Below are positions 1-7,431 of a stretch of DNA of 64,000 nt, one piece after another. The notes beneath the pieces are model-generated. The model ran no database searches, was not told the DNA's origin, and saw nothing but the letters and a program-made list of their open reading frames with translations. The DNA is taken from NCBI GenBank assembly GCA_041396705.1, contig JAWKYB010000008.1:1-64000 (forward strand), read 5' to 3'. Both the position numbers and the translations under genes were made by a program. The stretch comes from Alphaproteobacteria bacterium (GTDB lineage Bacteria; Pseudomonadota; Alphaproteobacteria; CALKHQ01). Position 1 is the first letter of the stretch. The number at the start of each line of letters is the position of its first letter.

Positions 1-46
1 AACAGAAGACCCTGCAGACTCTCGACAACCCGTTCGGCCCGAGGTT

Positions 47-96
47 GTCACCCATGTCTTAGGTACAATCCGTTACCCATCTCTCCGGGCCGGACA
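47..96. repeat. Probable terminal repeat of an insertion sequence lying left of the window
   Basis: Two similar 13-mers, gtcacccatgtct at 47-59 and gttacccatctct at 72-84, lie 25 bases apart. The stretch ends in ccggaca at 90-96. Iterated ends of this kind, bounded by TG...CA, resemble the termini of IS481-like elements in alphaproteobacteria; this is from memory and could not be searched. No transposase is in the window, so only the end is visible. It stops 11 bases short of the tRNA-Thr 3' end. Confidence 0.4.
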
Positions 97-106
97 TTTG
101 GCGGGA

Positions 107-182
107 TGGTGCCGATGGAGGGACTCGAACCCCCGACCCACGCATTACGAATGCGTTGCTCTACCGGCTGAGCTACATCGGC
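107..182 (-). tRNA. tRNA-Thr (anticodon CGT)
   Basis: Read on the minus strand, the 76-nt cloverleaf starts GCCGATG (182-176) and closes with CATCGGC (117-111). The discriminator A follows, then an encoded CCA (109-107). The anticodon arm is ACGCA-TTCGTAA-TGCGT, giving anticodon CGT, which reads ACG threonine codons. The T arm carries GGTTCGAGTCC. A promoter-like pair lies about 45-75 bases upstream. The gene is downstream of, and on the same strand as, the heme operon. Confidence 0.96.
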
Positions 183-226
183 GCTCGCGGCGCGCACCGG
201 TGGGAACCGGGCGCCGGACGCGGGCT

Positions 227-256
227 GCTATAGCCTATTTGCCGGGGGAATGACAG
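227..256 (-). promoter_or_regulatory. Candidate promoter of tRNA-Thr
   Basis: On the minus strand, CTGTCA (256-251) and TATAGC (232-227) are separated by 18 bases. Each matches four of six sigma-70 consensus positions. They sit 45 bases before the tRNA 5' end in a gap with no other gene, inside an otherwise very GC-rich stretch. Confidence 0.4.
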
Positions 257-315
257 GGGTTTCGGCGCCGCCGACCGCGGACCGACGTCGCCCGGCGGTC
301 GCTCCCTGGCCCGCA

Positions 316-1758
316 CTACTTGGCCGGCGCCACGACCTCAGCCGGCTTCGCACTCGCCGCCGACACCGCGGGCGGCTCGGCCGCAACCGCCTCGTCCACC
401 TGCTGTGTCGGCACCGCGGGCGGGTCCGCCGGCGGCAGCGGCGGCAGGTCGGGCGGCAGCAGCAGCTGTTCCGGCCCGAACTGGTGCCAGCGGATCGTGC
501 CGAAGGCGCCGCAGCTGGGGCAGTGGCTGTGCCAATCCTGGGTGACGTGGCCGCAGTCGGCACAGGTCCAGCCCTGCTGCTGGCCGAAGGCGGCGGCCTT
601 GTCGAGCCAGCGCCGGGCGGCGGCGCTGTCGCCGGTCTGCCGCTCCTCGATCTCGGCCAGCAGCCGGTAGCGCCTGGCGCCGCCGACCGCGTCGTCGACG
701 CCGTCCAACTGGCCGCGCGCCTCGTCATAGTGGCCGGCCTCGGCGGCGGCCCGGGCCAGCACCAGCCGGCTCTCGCTCGAGTCCGGCGCACCCTTGGTCA
801 GGGCGGTCAGCCGCTTGTATAGCCCGATCGGCGTTTCGCCGGGATAGAGCCGGCGGCACGCGGTCGCCAGTTCCGGGTGCGGGGTCAGCGTCCAGGTGCG
901 CGCCAGCACCTCGGCCGCGCGCTTGACGTCGCCGCGCGCCGCATGCAGGTGGGCCAGCTGGATCGCCGCCGGCACGAAGCCGGGCGCGATCTTGTGGGCA
1001 TGGCGAGCGAAGGCCAGCGCGCGTTCCTGGTCGTTGCCCTGCTCCAGTGCGCGGCTGGCCTGCGACTGGATGATCGCCATCCGCCGGTTGGCCTCGTCGT
1101 CGTCATAAGCGCCCAGCCGGCGTGCGGTGCCGGTGGTCTCGAGCGCGTCCTGCCAGTCGCCGTTGCGGGTCTGCAGCTCGGCCAGGGTCTGCAGCAGCCA
1201 GGGCGAGCGCGGCCTGAGCGCGCGGGCGCGTTCCGCCAGCTTCAGCGCGCGAGCGTCGTCGCGGGCGCGCAGCGCCTGCATCAGCAGCCCGCGCAGGCCG
1301 AGGAACTCCGTCTCCGGGTCGTCGAGCATCGCCTCGAAATAGCGCCGCGCGGCGTCCTCGTCGCCCTTCAGCTGGGCGGCCTGGGCGGACAGCAGGTTCG
1401 AAAGCGGCACGCCGGTCAGCATGTGCGAGGCGCGGCGCGACTGCCGCCCGGCCTCTTCCGGATCGCCGGCGGCGACCGCGACCATGCCCATCGACAGGGC
1501 GTGCAGGCCCTTGCGCTCGCGCCGGCGGCCGAACCACCGCGCCAGCCGGTGGGGCGAGAACACGACCAGACGGAACAGCTGGAACAACAGGATGACCGCC
1601 ACCACAACCAGCAGCATGGCGACGATGGCGACGCCGATGCCGGCCTCGATGCGGGTGCCCAGCCATTCGACCATCACCGTGCCGGGGTGCTCGCGGACGA
1701 ACAGCCAAGCGGCGATGGCCAGGATCACCAGGACGAAGAAGGAGACGATCCAGCGCAT
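316..1758 (-). CDS. hemY: HemY family TPR membrane protein with C-terminal zinc ribbon
   Basis: Inner-membrane protein of 480 residues. Two hydrophobic segments (about 1-22 and 40-65) are followed by TPR-like helices (about 95-390), the HemY_N plus TPR layout. Near residues 397-417 there is a four-cysteine knuckle, CADCG...CPSCG, comparable to the rubredoxin-like end of LapB/YciM, and then a Pro/Ala-rich tail. HemY proteins of this type accompany hemC/hemD in proteobacteria. Their exact heme role is unsettled, and they are not the oxidase called HemY in Bacillus. It is the last gene of the operon, 42 bases after the mitofilin-like gene. The ATG at 1758 has no strong Shine-Dalgarno, but the hydrophobic N-terminus supports it. 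Confidence 0.88.
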   Translation of the reverse strand: MRWIVSFFVLVILAIAAWLFVREHPGTVMVEWLGTRIEAGIGVAIVAMLLVVVAVILLFQLFRLVVFSPHRLARWFGRRRERKGLHALSMGMVAVAAGDPEEAGRQSRRASHMLTGVPLSNLLSAQAAQLKGDEDAARRYFEAMLDDPETEFLGLRGLLMQALRARDDARALKLAERARALRPRSPWLLQTLAELQTRNGDWQDALETTGTARRLGAYDDDEANRRMAIIQSQASRALEQGNDQERALAFARHAHKIAPGFVPAAIQLAHLHAARGDVKRAAEVLARTWTLTPHPELATACRRLYPGETPIGLYKRLTALTKGAPDSSESRLVLARAAAEAGHYDEARGQLDGVDDAVGGARRYRLLAEIEERQTGDSAAARRWLDKAAAFGQQQGWTCADCGHVTQDWHSHCPSCGAFGTIRWHQFGPEQLLLPPDLPPLPPADPPAVPTQQVDEAVAAEPPAVSAASAKPAEVVAPAK

Positions 1759-1800
1759 GGGGGTTCGCTCTTCAGCCGGGCGGCAGCGCGGGCGCGGCCG

Positions 1801-3651
1801 TCATTCGGCCGGCGCCGGGGCCGGCGCGGATTCGCCGCCGCCATCAGGCGCCGGGGCGGGAGCCGCCGCGCCGTCGCCCTGGAAGCTGGCCATGGCGGCC
1901 CGGTTGACGGCGTCGAGCGCGCGATCGGCGGCGAGGCGCTGCTCGGCCTGGGCCAGCCAGCCGGCCGCCGCATCGGCATAGCCGGAACCCAGCGCCTCGA
2001 GGCCGCGCATGGACGCGACCGCGCCGGCGAGATCGCCCGCGGTCAGGTGCCGCTCCGCCGCCGCGAGCAGCCCGTCGACGCTGTCGGCGCCGGTCTCGTC
2101 GACCCGGCTGACCACGACCAGCCCACCCAGCTCGTCGACGATCTCGTCGAGGGTATCGTCGGGGGCGTCGCCCGGCGCGGTCAGCACGGCACGGCGCGTC
2201 TCGTCGAACGCCACCTGCAGGCCGGCCAGCGTCGGCACGCCCTGTGCGGCATGAGCCTCAAGCGGCGCCAGCTGGTCGCGAACGGCGGCGGCAAGGTCGG
2301 GCGAGATCGCGTCGGAGTCGCCCGCCAGCTGCTGAAGCGCGGCCAGTTCGTCGGCATAGGGTGCGGCGGTGCGCAGGCGCGCACCGAACTGACCCAGCGC
2401 GATCAGGAAGGCCTGCCGGCCGGCGGCAAGCTCGTCGCGTCCGGCCAGCGCGGCGATGCGCGTGTCCAGCGCCGCCGTGCGCTGGTCGATCAGCGCCGTC
2501 GCCTGGGCCAGCACGTCGGCACCGGCGGCGCGCGCGCCGTCCGCGACCCCCTGCAGGTCGCCGCGGATCTGAGCCAGCGCCGATTCCAGGTCGGCCACCG
2601 ACGCCTTCAGCGCGTCGACGTCGGCCCCGCCCGCGCCCTGCTCCAGCGTCGACACCTTGGTCTCGATGGCGGCGAGGCGGTCGGCGAGGCCGCTGGTCGC
2701 CCGGTCGAGCCCGTCGATGGCCTGCTGCAGGCTGTCGAGCGCCTGGGTCACCGCCGCGGGCACTGTCGATCCGTCGCCCGCCGGGGCCGTCGCGGCCGCC
2801 CCTTCCAGCGCGTCGACACGCGCGCCGAGCGCATGCACCGCCTCAACCACATCGCTCACGCCGGAGGCACGCAGCGCATCCAGGTCGGCACGCAGGCCCG
2901 CCACGGCACCCGCATCGGCGCCGCCATTGGCCTGTTCCAGCGCCTCGATCCGCTGCGCCAGCGCATCGAGGCCGCCGTCCTGCGCGCCGGCACCCTGCCA
3001 TTCCGCGAACAGGACCGGCCAGGCCAGCGCCACCAGCAGGGCGAGCACCGCGACGACCAGCGCGGCGCGGCTTCGGCCGGCAGCGGGCGCGGCCGGCTCC
3101 GGCGGCGGCTCGCTGCGCGGTGCCGCGGCCCGGCGCTGCTCGGACCGGGGCTGCTCGGACCGGGGCTGCTCGGACCGGGGTTGTTCGGACTGGGGCTGCG
3201 CGGGCTGGGATTGCGTAGGCCTGGGCTGGTCGGGCCGGGCCGGCTCCGCCGCACTCGCCCCCGGCTCCGGCGCCGGGGCGGCCGCCGGCTGCGCCATCTC
3301 CTCCGGCGGCGAAAAGCGCATCGGCGGACGTGGCCCGGCCGGACGATGGCTCCGCAACGTGCCCTGCGCCGCCGAATCCGCCACAGACGGACCGATCGCA
3401 GCCGGCACGTGCTGCGGCTGCAGCGGCGGAAGCTGGATGCCGTGCCGTGCCGCCGCGGCTGTCACCGCCGGCACCCGCGCCGCGGGGATCGTGTCGCGCT
3501 GCTTCCAGCCCTGGACGGTGCTGACCGGCACGCCGAGCTTGGCCGCCATCGGCCGGATCCCGCCGAAAACGTCGATCAGCGCCTGCGCGGCGACGTCCCG
3601 GTCGCCGGCACTCGCACCGGTGCCGGGCCCGGCGCTTTCCCTCTCGGCCAT
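1801..3651 (-). CDS. Mitofilin/Mic60-like membrane protein (COG4223 type) with N-terminal HTH-like segment
   Basis: 616 residues in four parts. Residues about 23-70 look like a Cro/YdaS-type helix-turn-helix (GGIRPMAAKLGVPVSTVQGW). Residues about 75-195 are a Pro/Gln/Ala-rich linker with RSEQP repeats. One membrane helix lies at about 196-217. A long Ala/Leu/Asp-rich coiled coil then leads to a helical C-terminal domain typical of alphaproteobacterial mitofilin homologues. Such proteins lie between hemD and hemY in many alphaproteobacteria, and Mic60 homologues shape intracytoplasmic membranes in some of them. With the HTH cytoplasmic, the coiled coil would be periplasmic. The HTH is unusual; the start at 3651 includes it, and a later start would remove it. 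A 181-base gap separates the gene from hemD. Confidence 0.78.
   Translation of the reverse strand: MAERESAGPGTGASAGDRDVAAQALIDVFGGIRPMAAKLGVPVSTVQGWKQRDTIPAARVPAVTAAAARHGIQLPPLQPQHVPAAIGPSVADSAAQGTLRSHRPAGPRPPMRFSPPEEMAQPAAAPAPEPGASAAEPARPDQPRPTQSQPAQPQSEQPRSEQPRSEQPRSEQRRAAAPRSEPPPEPAAPAAGRSRAALVVAVLALLVALAWPVLFAEWQGAGAQDGGLDALAQRIEALEQANGGADAGAVAGLRADLDALRASGVSDVVEAVHALGARVDALEGAAATAPAGDGSTVPAAVTQALDSLQQAIDGLDRATSGLADRLAAIETKVSTLEQGAGGADVDALKASVADLESALAQIRGDLQGVADGARAAGADVLAQATALIDQRTAALDTRIAALAGRDELAAGRQAFLIALGQFGARLRTAAPYADELAALQQLAGDSDAISPDLAAAVRDQLAPLEAHAAQGVPTLAGLQVAFDETRRAVLTAPGDAPDDTLDEIVDELGGLVVVSRVDETGADSVDGLLAAAERHLTAGDLAGAVASMRGLEALGSGYADAAAGWLAQAEQRLAADRALDAVNRAAMASFQGDGAAAPAPAPDGGGESAPAPAPAE
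3136..3195. repeat. 15-bp tandem repeat encoding RSEQP units
   Basis: Three exact copies of ctgctcggaccgggg (3136-3150, 3151-3165, 3166-3180) and a degenerate fourth (3181-3195) lie in frame in the linker of the mitofilin-like gene. Copy number could change by slippage without breaking the frame, altering linker length just before the membrane helix. Confidence 0.9.
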
Positions 3652-3832
3652 GACAGCTCCCTTGCAGCCGATCCCTCGGGCCTGCGCCCCGCGTACGGGA
3701 TCGATGGCATATCGTCCACGGTCGGCTCAACCCGAATCATAATCCGGGGTTGTGACAAAAGTTCCATCTTCCGCACGCGCAGGCCGCCAGCCTGCATACA
3801 TACGCCGGTGTCTTCGTTGGTCGAAACCGCCG

Positions 3833-4612
3833 TCAGTCCGCCCGGTCGCGATGCGGCGCCTGCAGCACCAGCTCGCGTACGAGGGCCAGCATCGACCGGC
3901 CGTCCGGATGCGACGCCACCTCCACCGCACCCCAGCGCAGCGCCTGGGCGCGGCCTGCGACGCCCTGGCTGAGACACAGCGCCGCCGCGTCGGCGAGATG
4001 CGCCTCCAGGCCGTACGCCTCGACCAGGTCGGCGAAGATTCCGGCGGTACGCGCACTGTAGAACAGGACCAGGTCGAAATGGCGCCGGCGCAGGCCGTGC
4101 TCGATCTCGCGCGGCAGCGCCTCGACGGCGCGCGCTTCGTAGACCGGAACGGGCACGCAGTCGCGATCGACCGCCGCCAGCGCCGCCCGCAGGTCGCGCG
4201 CCGTATGTACGCCGCAGGGATACAGGATGGCACCGCGGCGCGGGTCGGTGCGTTCGGCGACCAGGGCGACCAGGTCGTCGCCGTCGCCGTCGGCACTGAC
4301 CACGTGGCCGAAGCCGACGGCTCGCGCCGCCGCCGCGGTGGATTCGCCGACCGCGAACACCGGAAGGTCGCGCTCCATCAGCCGCGCGCCGAGCGGCCGG
4401 TGGATCAGCGCCCGTGCGGCGCTGGCGCTGGTCAGCACGACCGCCTGCACGTCGTCCAGCCGCTGCATGGTCTCCGGCGCAGGCAGCGCCACGATCTCCA
4501 ACATCGGTGCGACCGTCACGGCGAGATCGAGCGCGCGCAACGCCAGCGCGGTCTCGTCCGCCTCGGGCTGCGGCCGGGTGATCAGCGCATGCCGCGGCCG
4601 CGCCGCCGTCAC
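3833..4612 (-). CDS. hemD: Uroporphyrinogen-III synthase
   Basis: 259 residues, the usual length. The enzyme cyclises hydroxymethylbilane to uroporphyrinogen III with inversion of ring D, in the cytoplasm. The family is poorly conserved, but the landmarks are present: ALITRPQPEA at the N-terminus, LTSASAARAL, the hinge segment FAVGESTAAAARAVGF, YPCG, VYEAR and FYSARTAGIF. It starts with GTG at 4612, overlapping the hemC stop as GTGA, so it is translationally coupled to the previous step of the pathway. The 181 bases after it, before the mitofilin-like gene, hold no recognised gene. Confidence 0.9.
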   Translation of the reverse strand: MTAARPRHALITRPQPEADETALALRALDLAVTVAPMLEIVALPAPETMQRLDDVQAVVLTSASAARALIHRPLGARLMERDLPVFAVGESTAAAARAVGFGHVVSADGDGDDLVALVAERTDPRRGAILYPCGVHTARDLRAALAAVDRDCVPVPVYEARAVEALPREIEHGLRRRHFDLVLFYSARTAGIFADLVEAYGLEAHLADAAALCLSQGVAGRAQALRWGAVEVASHPDGRSMLALVRELVLQAPHRDRAD

Positions 4613-5559
4613 GGCATCGCCCCTGCCAGGTCGCGGCCGCAGCGGTGGCCGAAGGCGGCCAGGTCAGCCGGGTTGTCGGCGGCCCGTTCCGTCCAGAGCC
4701 GCCGCACTACGCCGCGTCCGTCCGGCGCGGCGACCAAGCCTTCGAGCACGATCGCGCCGGCGCGCAGCGTCGCCAGTCCCGCGATCGGCGTGCGGCAGGA
4801 GCCGTCCAGCGCCGTCAGGAAGCCACGCTCCGCGCTGACGCAGGCCAGGGTCGGCGCATGGTTCAGCCGCGCCGCCAGCGCCAGGGCGCGCGCATCGCCG
4901 CGGCGCGCGGTGATGCCGATGGCGGCCTGCGCCACCGCCGGCAGCATCGCCTCGACCGCCAGCACATGCATCCCCGCCGGCGACAGCCCGAGCCGGCGCA
5001 GACCCGCCAGCGCCAGCAGGGTGGCGTCGGCCTCGCCGCTGGCGAGCTTGTCCAGCCGGGTGCCGACGTTGCCGCGCATCGGTGCCACCTGCAGGTCCGG
5101 CCGCGCGGCAAGCAGCTGGGCCTGCCGACGCAGCGAGGCCGTGCCGATCCGGGCGCCGTGCGGCAACATGGCAAATGCGGCACCGTCCGCGCCGTCGCCG
5201 AGCCCGGGCCGCACGATCAGCACGTCGCGCGGGTCCTCGCGCGGCAGGGCCGCGGCCAGGACCAGGCCTTCCGGCAGCGCGGTCGGCAGGTCCTTCATCG
5301 AATGGACCGCCAGGTCGACCCGGCCGTCGAGCTGGGCCTCGTCGATCTCCTTGGTGAACAGCCCCTTGCCGCCGATCTCGGCCAGGGTGCGGTCCTGCAC
5401 CGCATCGCCGGTGGTGCGGATCACCACGGTCTCGACGCCGCCCTCCACCGCCAGCGCCGGGTCGGCGGCAGCCAGGCCGGCGGCGACGATGCGGGCCTGG
5501 GCAAGCGCCAGCGGGCTGCCGCGGGTGCCGATGCGGACGGGACCGCCGTCGCCGGTCAC
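4609..5559 (-). CDS. hemC: Hydroxymethylbilane synthase (porphobilinogen deaminase)
   Basis: 316 residues. It polymerises four porphobilinogens into hydroxymethylbilane. Visible motifs are IGTRGSPLALAQ at the N-terminus, FTKEIDEAQL, AVHSMKDLP, the substrate-binding GTASLRRQAQ and GNVGTRLDKL, and the cofactor-attachment loop GSCRTPIAG with Cys255 for the dipyrromethane group. The open frame extends far upstream, but the domain begins right after the GTG at 5559. That GTG overlaps the pheA stop as GTGA, so this start was chosen. Confidence 0.95.
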   Translation of the reverse strand: MTGDGGPVRIGTRGSPLALAQARIVAAGLAAADPALAVEGGVETVVIRTTGDAVQDRTLAEIGGKGLFTKEIDEAQLDGRVDLAVHSMKDLPTALPEGLVLAAALPREDPRDVLIVRPGLGDGADGAAFAMLPHGARIGTASLRRQAQLLAARPDLQVAPMRGNVGTRLDKLASGEADATLLALAGLRRLGLSPAGMHVLAVEAMLPAVAQAAIGITARRGDARALALAARLNHAPTLACVSAERGFLTALDGSCRTPIAGLATLRAGAIVLEGLVAAPDGRGVVRRLWTERAADNPADLAAFGHRCGRDLAGAMP

Positions 5560-6416
5560 GCCCGGTCCCGCCGCCGGAACGGATGGGCGGCATAGGCGCC
5601 GAGCACCCGCACCTCCTCGGTGAAGAAATCGAGCTCCTCGAACGCCAGCCGCATCGCCGGGTCGTCGGGATGGCCTTCGGCGTCGGCGAAGAACTGCGCC
5701 GCCACGAAATGGCCGCCGATCATGTAGCTTTCCAGCCGTGTCAGGTTGACGCCATTGGTGGCGAAGCCGCCGAGCGCCTTGTACAGCGCGGCCGGCACCG
5801 AGCGGACCTGGAATACGAAGGTGGTGATGGCCGGCCCGTTGCCGGCCGCCACGTCGGAACGGTTGCGCGACAGCACCAGGAAGCGGGTGGTGTTGTGCTC
5901 CGCGTCCTCGATGTCGCTCTCGAGAACGGCCAGGCCGTAGAGTTCGGCGGCGAGCGTGGAGGCGATCACCGCGCGGCTCGTGTCCGGCTTCTCGGCCAGC
6001 TCGGCGGCGGCGCCGGCGGTATCGGCCGCCACCACCGGCCGCAGGTTCAGCTCCGCGATCCGCCGGCGGCACTGGCCGAGGGCGTGGACGTGGGTGTGCA
6101 CGCTGCGGACCGTCTCCAGCGTGGCGCCGCGGTTGGCCAGCAGCTGGTGGCGGACCGGCTGGAAGTGCTCGCCGATGATGTAGAGGCCGCTGTCGGGCAG
6201 CAGGTGGTGCACGTCGGCGACCCGCCCGGCCAGCGAGTTCTCCACCGGGATCATCGCCAGATCCGCCGAACCGGTGCGCACCGCCGCGAACGCGTCCTCG
6301 AAGGCACGGCACGGCACGGTCTCCAGCTCCGGAAACACCGTGCGGCAGGCCAGGTCGGAATAGGCACCGTGCGCGCCCTGGAAGGCGATGGTGCGGGGCT
6401 GCGGCCGGGTGCTCAC
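5556..6416 (-). CDS. pheA: Prephenate dehydratase
   Basis: 286 residues. It converts prephenate to phenylpyruvate in phenylalanine synthesis. The catalytic PDT domain (about 8-185) shows IAFQGAHGAYSDLA, MIPVENSLAGRV and the TTRF motif (HNTTRFLVL). An ACT regulatory domain follows (about 200-275), with GVNLTRLESYMIGG in place of the ESRP-type phenylalanine-binding loop of enteric enzymes. There is no chorismate mutase domain, so this is the monofunctional type. It starts GTG at 6416 and overlaps the kdsB stop as GTGA; the next gene, hemC, is coupled the same way. Confidence 0.95.
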   Translation of the reverse strand: MSTRPQPRTIAFQGAHGAYSDLACRTVFPELETVPCRAFEDAFAAVRTGSADLAMIPVENSLAGRVADVHHLLPDSGLYIIGEHFQPVRHQLLANRGATLETVRSVHTHVHALGQCRRRIAELNLRPVVAADTAGAAAELAEKPDTSRAVIASTLAAELYGLAVLESDIEDAEHNTTRFLVLSRNRSDVAAGNGPAITTFVFQVRSVPAALYKALGGFATNGVNLTRLESYMIGGHFVAAQFFADAEGHPDDPAMRLAFEELDFFTEEVRVLGAYAAHPFRRRDRA

Positions 6417-7168
6417 GCGGGCATTCCTCCTGCGACGGTGCCGCCGAGCTGGCGGCGAGCCTCTTCCAGGTCCTCCGGCGTGTCTACGCCAAGCGGCACG
6501 GTCTCGACGATGCGACAGGTGATGCGCATGCCGTTTTCCAGCAGCCGCAGCTGCTCCAGCCGCTCGCGCTGCTCCAGCGGCGCCGGCGGCAGGGCGACGA
6601 AGCGCTGCAGCGCCTGCCGGCGATAGGCGTAGATGCCGATGTGATGATAGTGCGGCCCGTCGCCGGACGGCGCGGTGGTGCGGGTGAAGTACAGCGCCGG
6701 ACCCTGGATCGCGCCGGGCGCCAGCGACACGATCGCCTTGACCACGCTGGGCGCGGCGCGGTCGCGCGCATTGCTGATCTCCGCGGCGATGGTGGCCACG
6801 TCGGCGTCGCTGGTCCGCAGCGCGTCCAGGGTGGCCGCGACGTCGGACGGCGGGATGGTGGGCAGGTCGCCCTGCAGGTTCAGCACCGTGTCGTAAGCGC
6901 CCTCCGGGTCGACCTTGCCGAGCGCTTCCCAGATCCGGTCCGAGCCGGACGGGTGGTCGGGGTCGGTCATCACCGCGCGGCCTCCGGCGGCGGTCACGAC
7001 CTCGGCGACCGGCGCGTCGCAGCAGGCGACCACCACCGGCCCGACGCCGGCCTCGACCGCACGGCGCAGCACCTGCACGATCAGCGGCGCCCCGGCCACG
7101 TCGGCCAGCGGCTTGTCGGGCAGCCGGCGTGCCGCCAGCCGCGCCGGAATCAACACGATCGCCGCCAA
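6413..7168 (-). CDS. kdsB: 3-deoxy-manno-octulosonate cytidylyltransferase (CMP-KDO synthetase)
   Basis: 251 residues, the family length. It activates KDO with CTP for lipopolysaccharide inner-core assembly, so the organism makes KDO-containing LPS. Key motifs are VLIPARLAARRLPDKPL (nucleotide loop), DPDHPSGSDRIWEAL, NLQGDLP and HHIGIYAYRR. The open frame continues 52 codons upstream, but TTG at 7168 is the likely start because AAGGAG lies eight bases before it and the alignment begins there. It is the first gene of the operon and diverges from the cytochrome c gene. That pairing, including pheA, recurs in alphaproteobacteria. Confidence 0.93.
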   Translation of the reverse strand: MAAIVLIPARLAARRLPDKPLADVAGAPLIVQVLRRAVEAGVGPVVVACCDAPVAEVVTAAGGRAVMTDPDHPSGSDRIWEALGKVDPEGAYDTVLNLQGDLPTIPPSDVAATLDALRTSDADVATIAAEISNARDRAAPSVVKAIVSLAPGAIQGPALYFTRTTAPSGDGPHYHHIGIYAYRRQALQRFVALPPAPLEQRERLEQLRLLENGMRITCRIVETVPLGVDTPEDLEEARRQLGGTVAGGMPA

Positions 7169-7213
7169 CTTTCGCGCTCCTTCGCGGTCAGTGGATTGCA
7201 CCTTGCGCAGCGC

Positions 7214-7244
7214 TGCGTCATAAGGGCGCAAATGGGATGACGCA
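7214..7244. promoter_or_regulatory. Inverted repeat in the kdsB / cytochrome c divergent region
   Basis: Perfect 7-bp arms, TGCGTCA (7214-7220) and TGACGCA (7238-7244), are separated by 17 bases. A 12-bp palindrome, CGCAGCGCTGCG (7206-7217), overlaps the left arm. The repeat lies 46 bases upstream of the kdsB TTG and 187 before the cytochrome c ATG. It could be an operator or an mRNA hairpin; no binding protein can be named. Confidence 0.3.
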
Positions 7245-7431
7245 ATGCGGGCTTGGCCGTAGTTTCCCGGCGGTCTAGCCGATCTGCGCCGATGTCGTAA
7301 AGGCCATGGCGCGGGTCTCCGCATGCTGGTGCTTCCCGTCAGGGCCCGGCCGGGACCGAGGGGTCCGGGGCGGGCGGCTGCATGTTGATTCTGCCGGACG
7401 GTGTGGCGCCGTTCGTGGTTATGGAGACGAT

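Noticed and set aside
877..3972. 1031-codon plus-strand open frame opposite the mitofilin-like and hemY genes
   Set aside because: Arg/Gln/Gly-rich composition with no domain, antisense to two well-supported genes; an artefact of high GC content.
5560..6312. Upstream in-frame extension of hemC
   Set aside because: It overlaps pheA in another frame; the deaminase domain starts right after the GTG at 5559.
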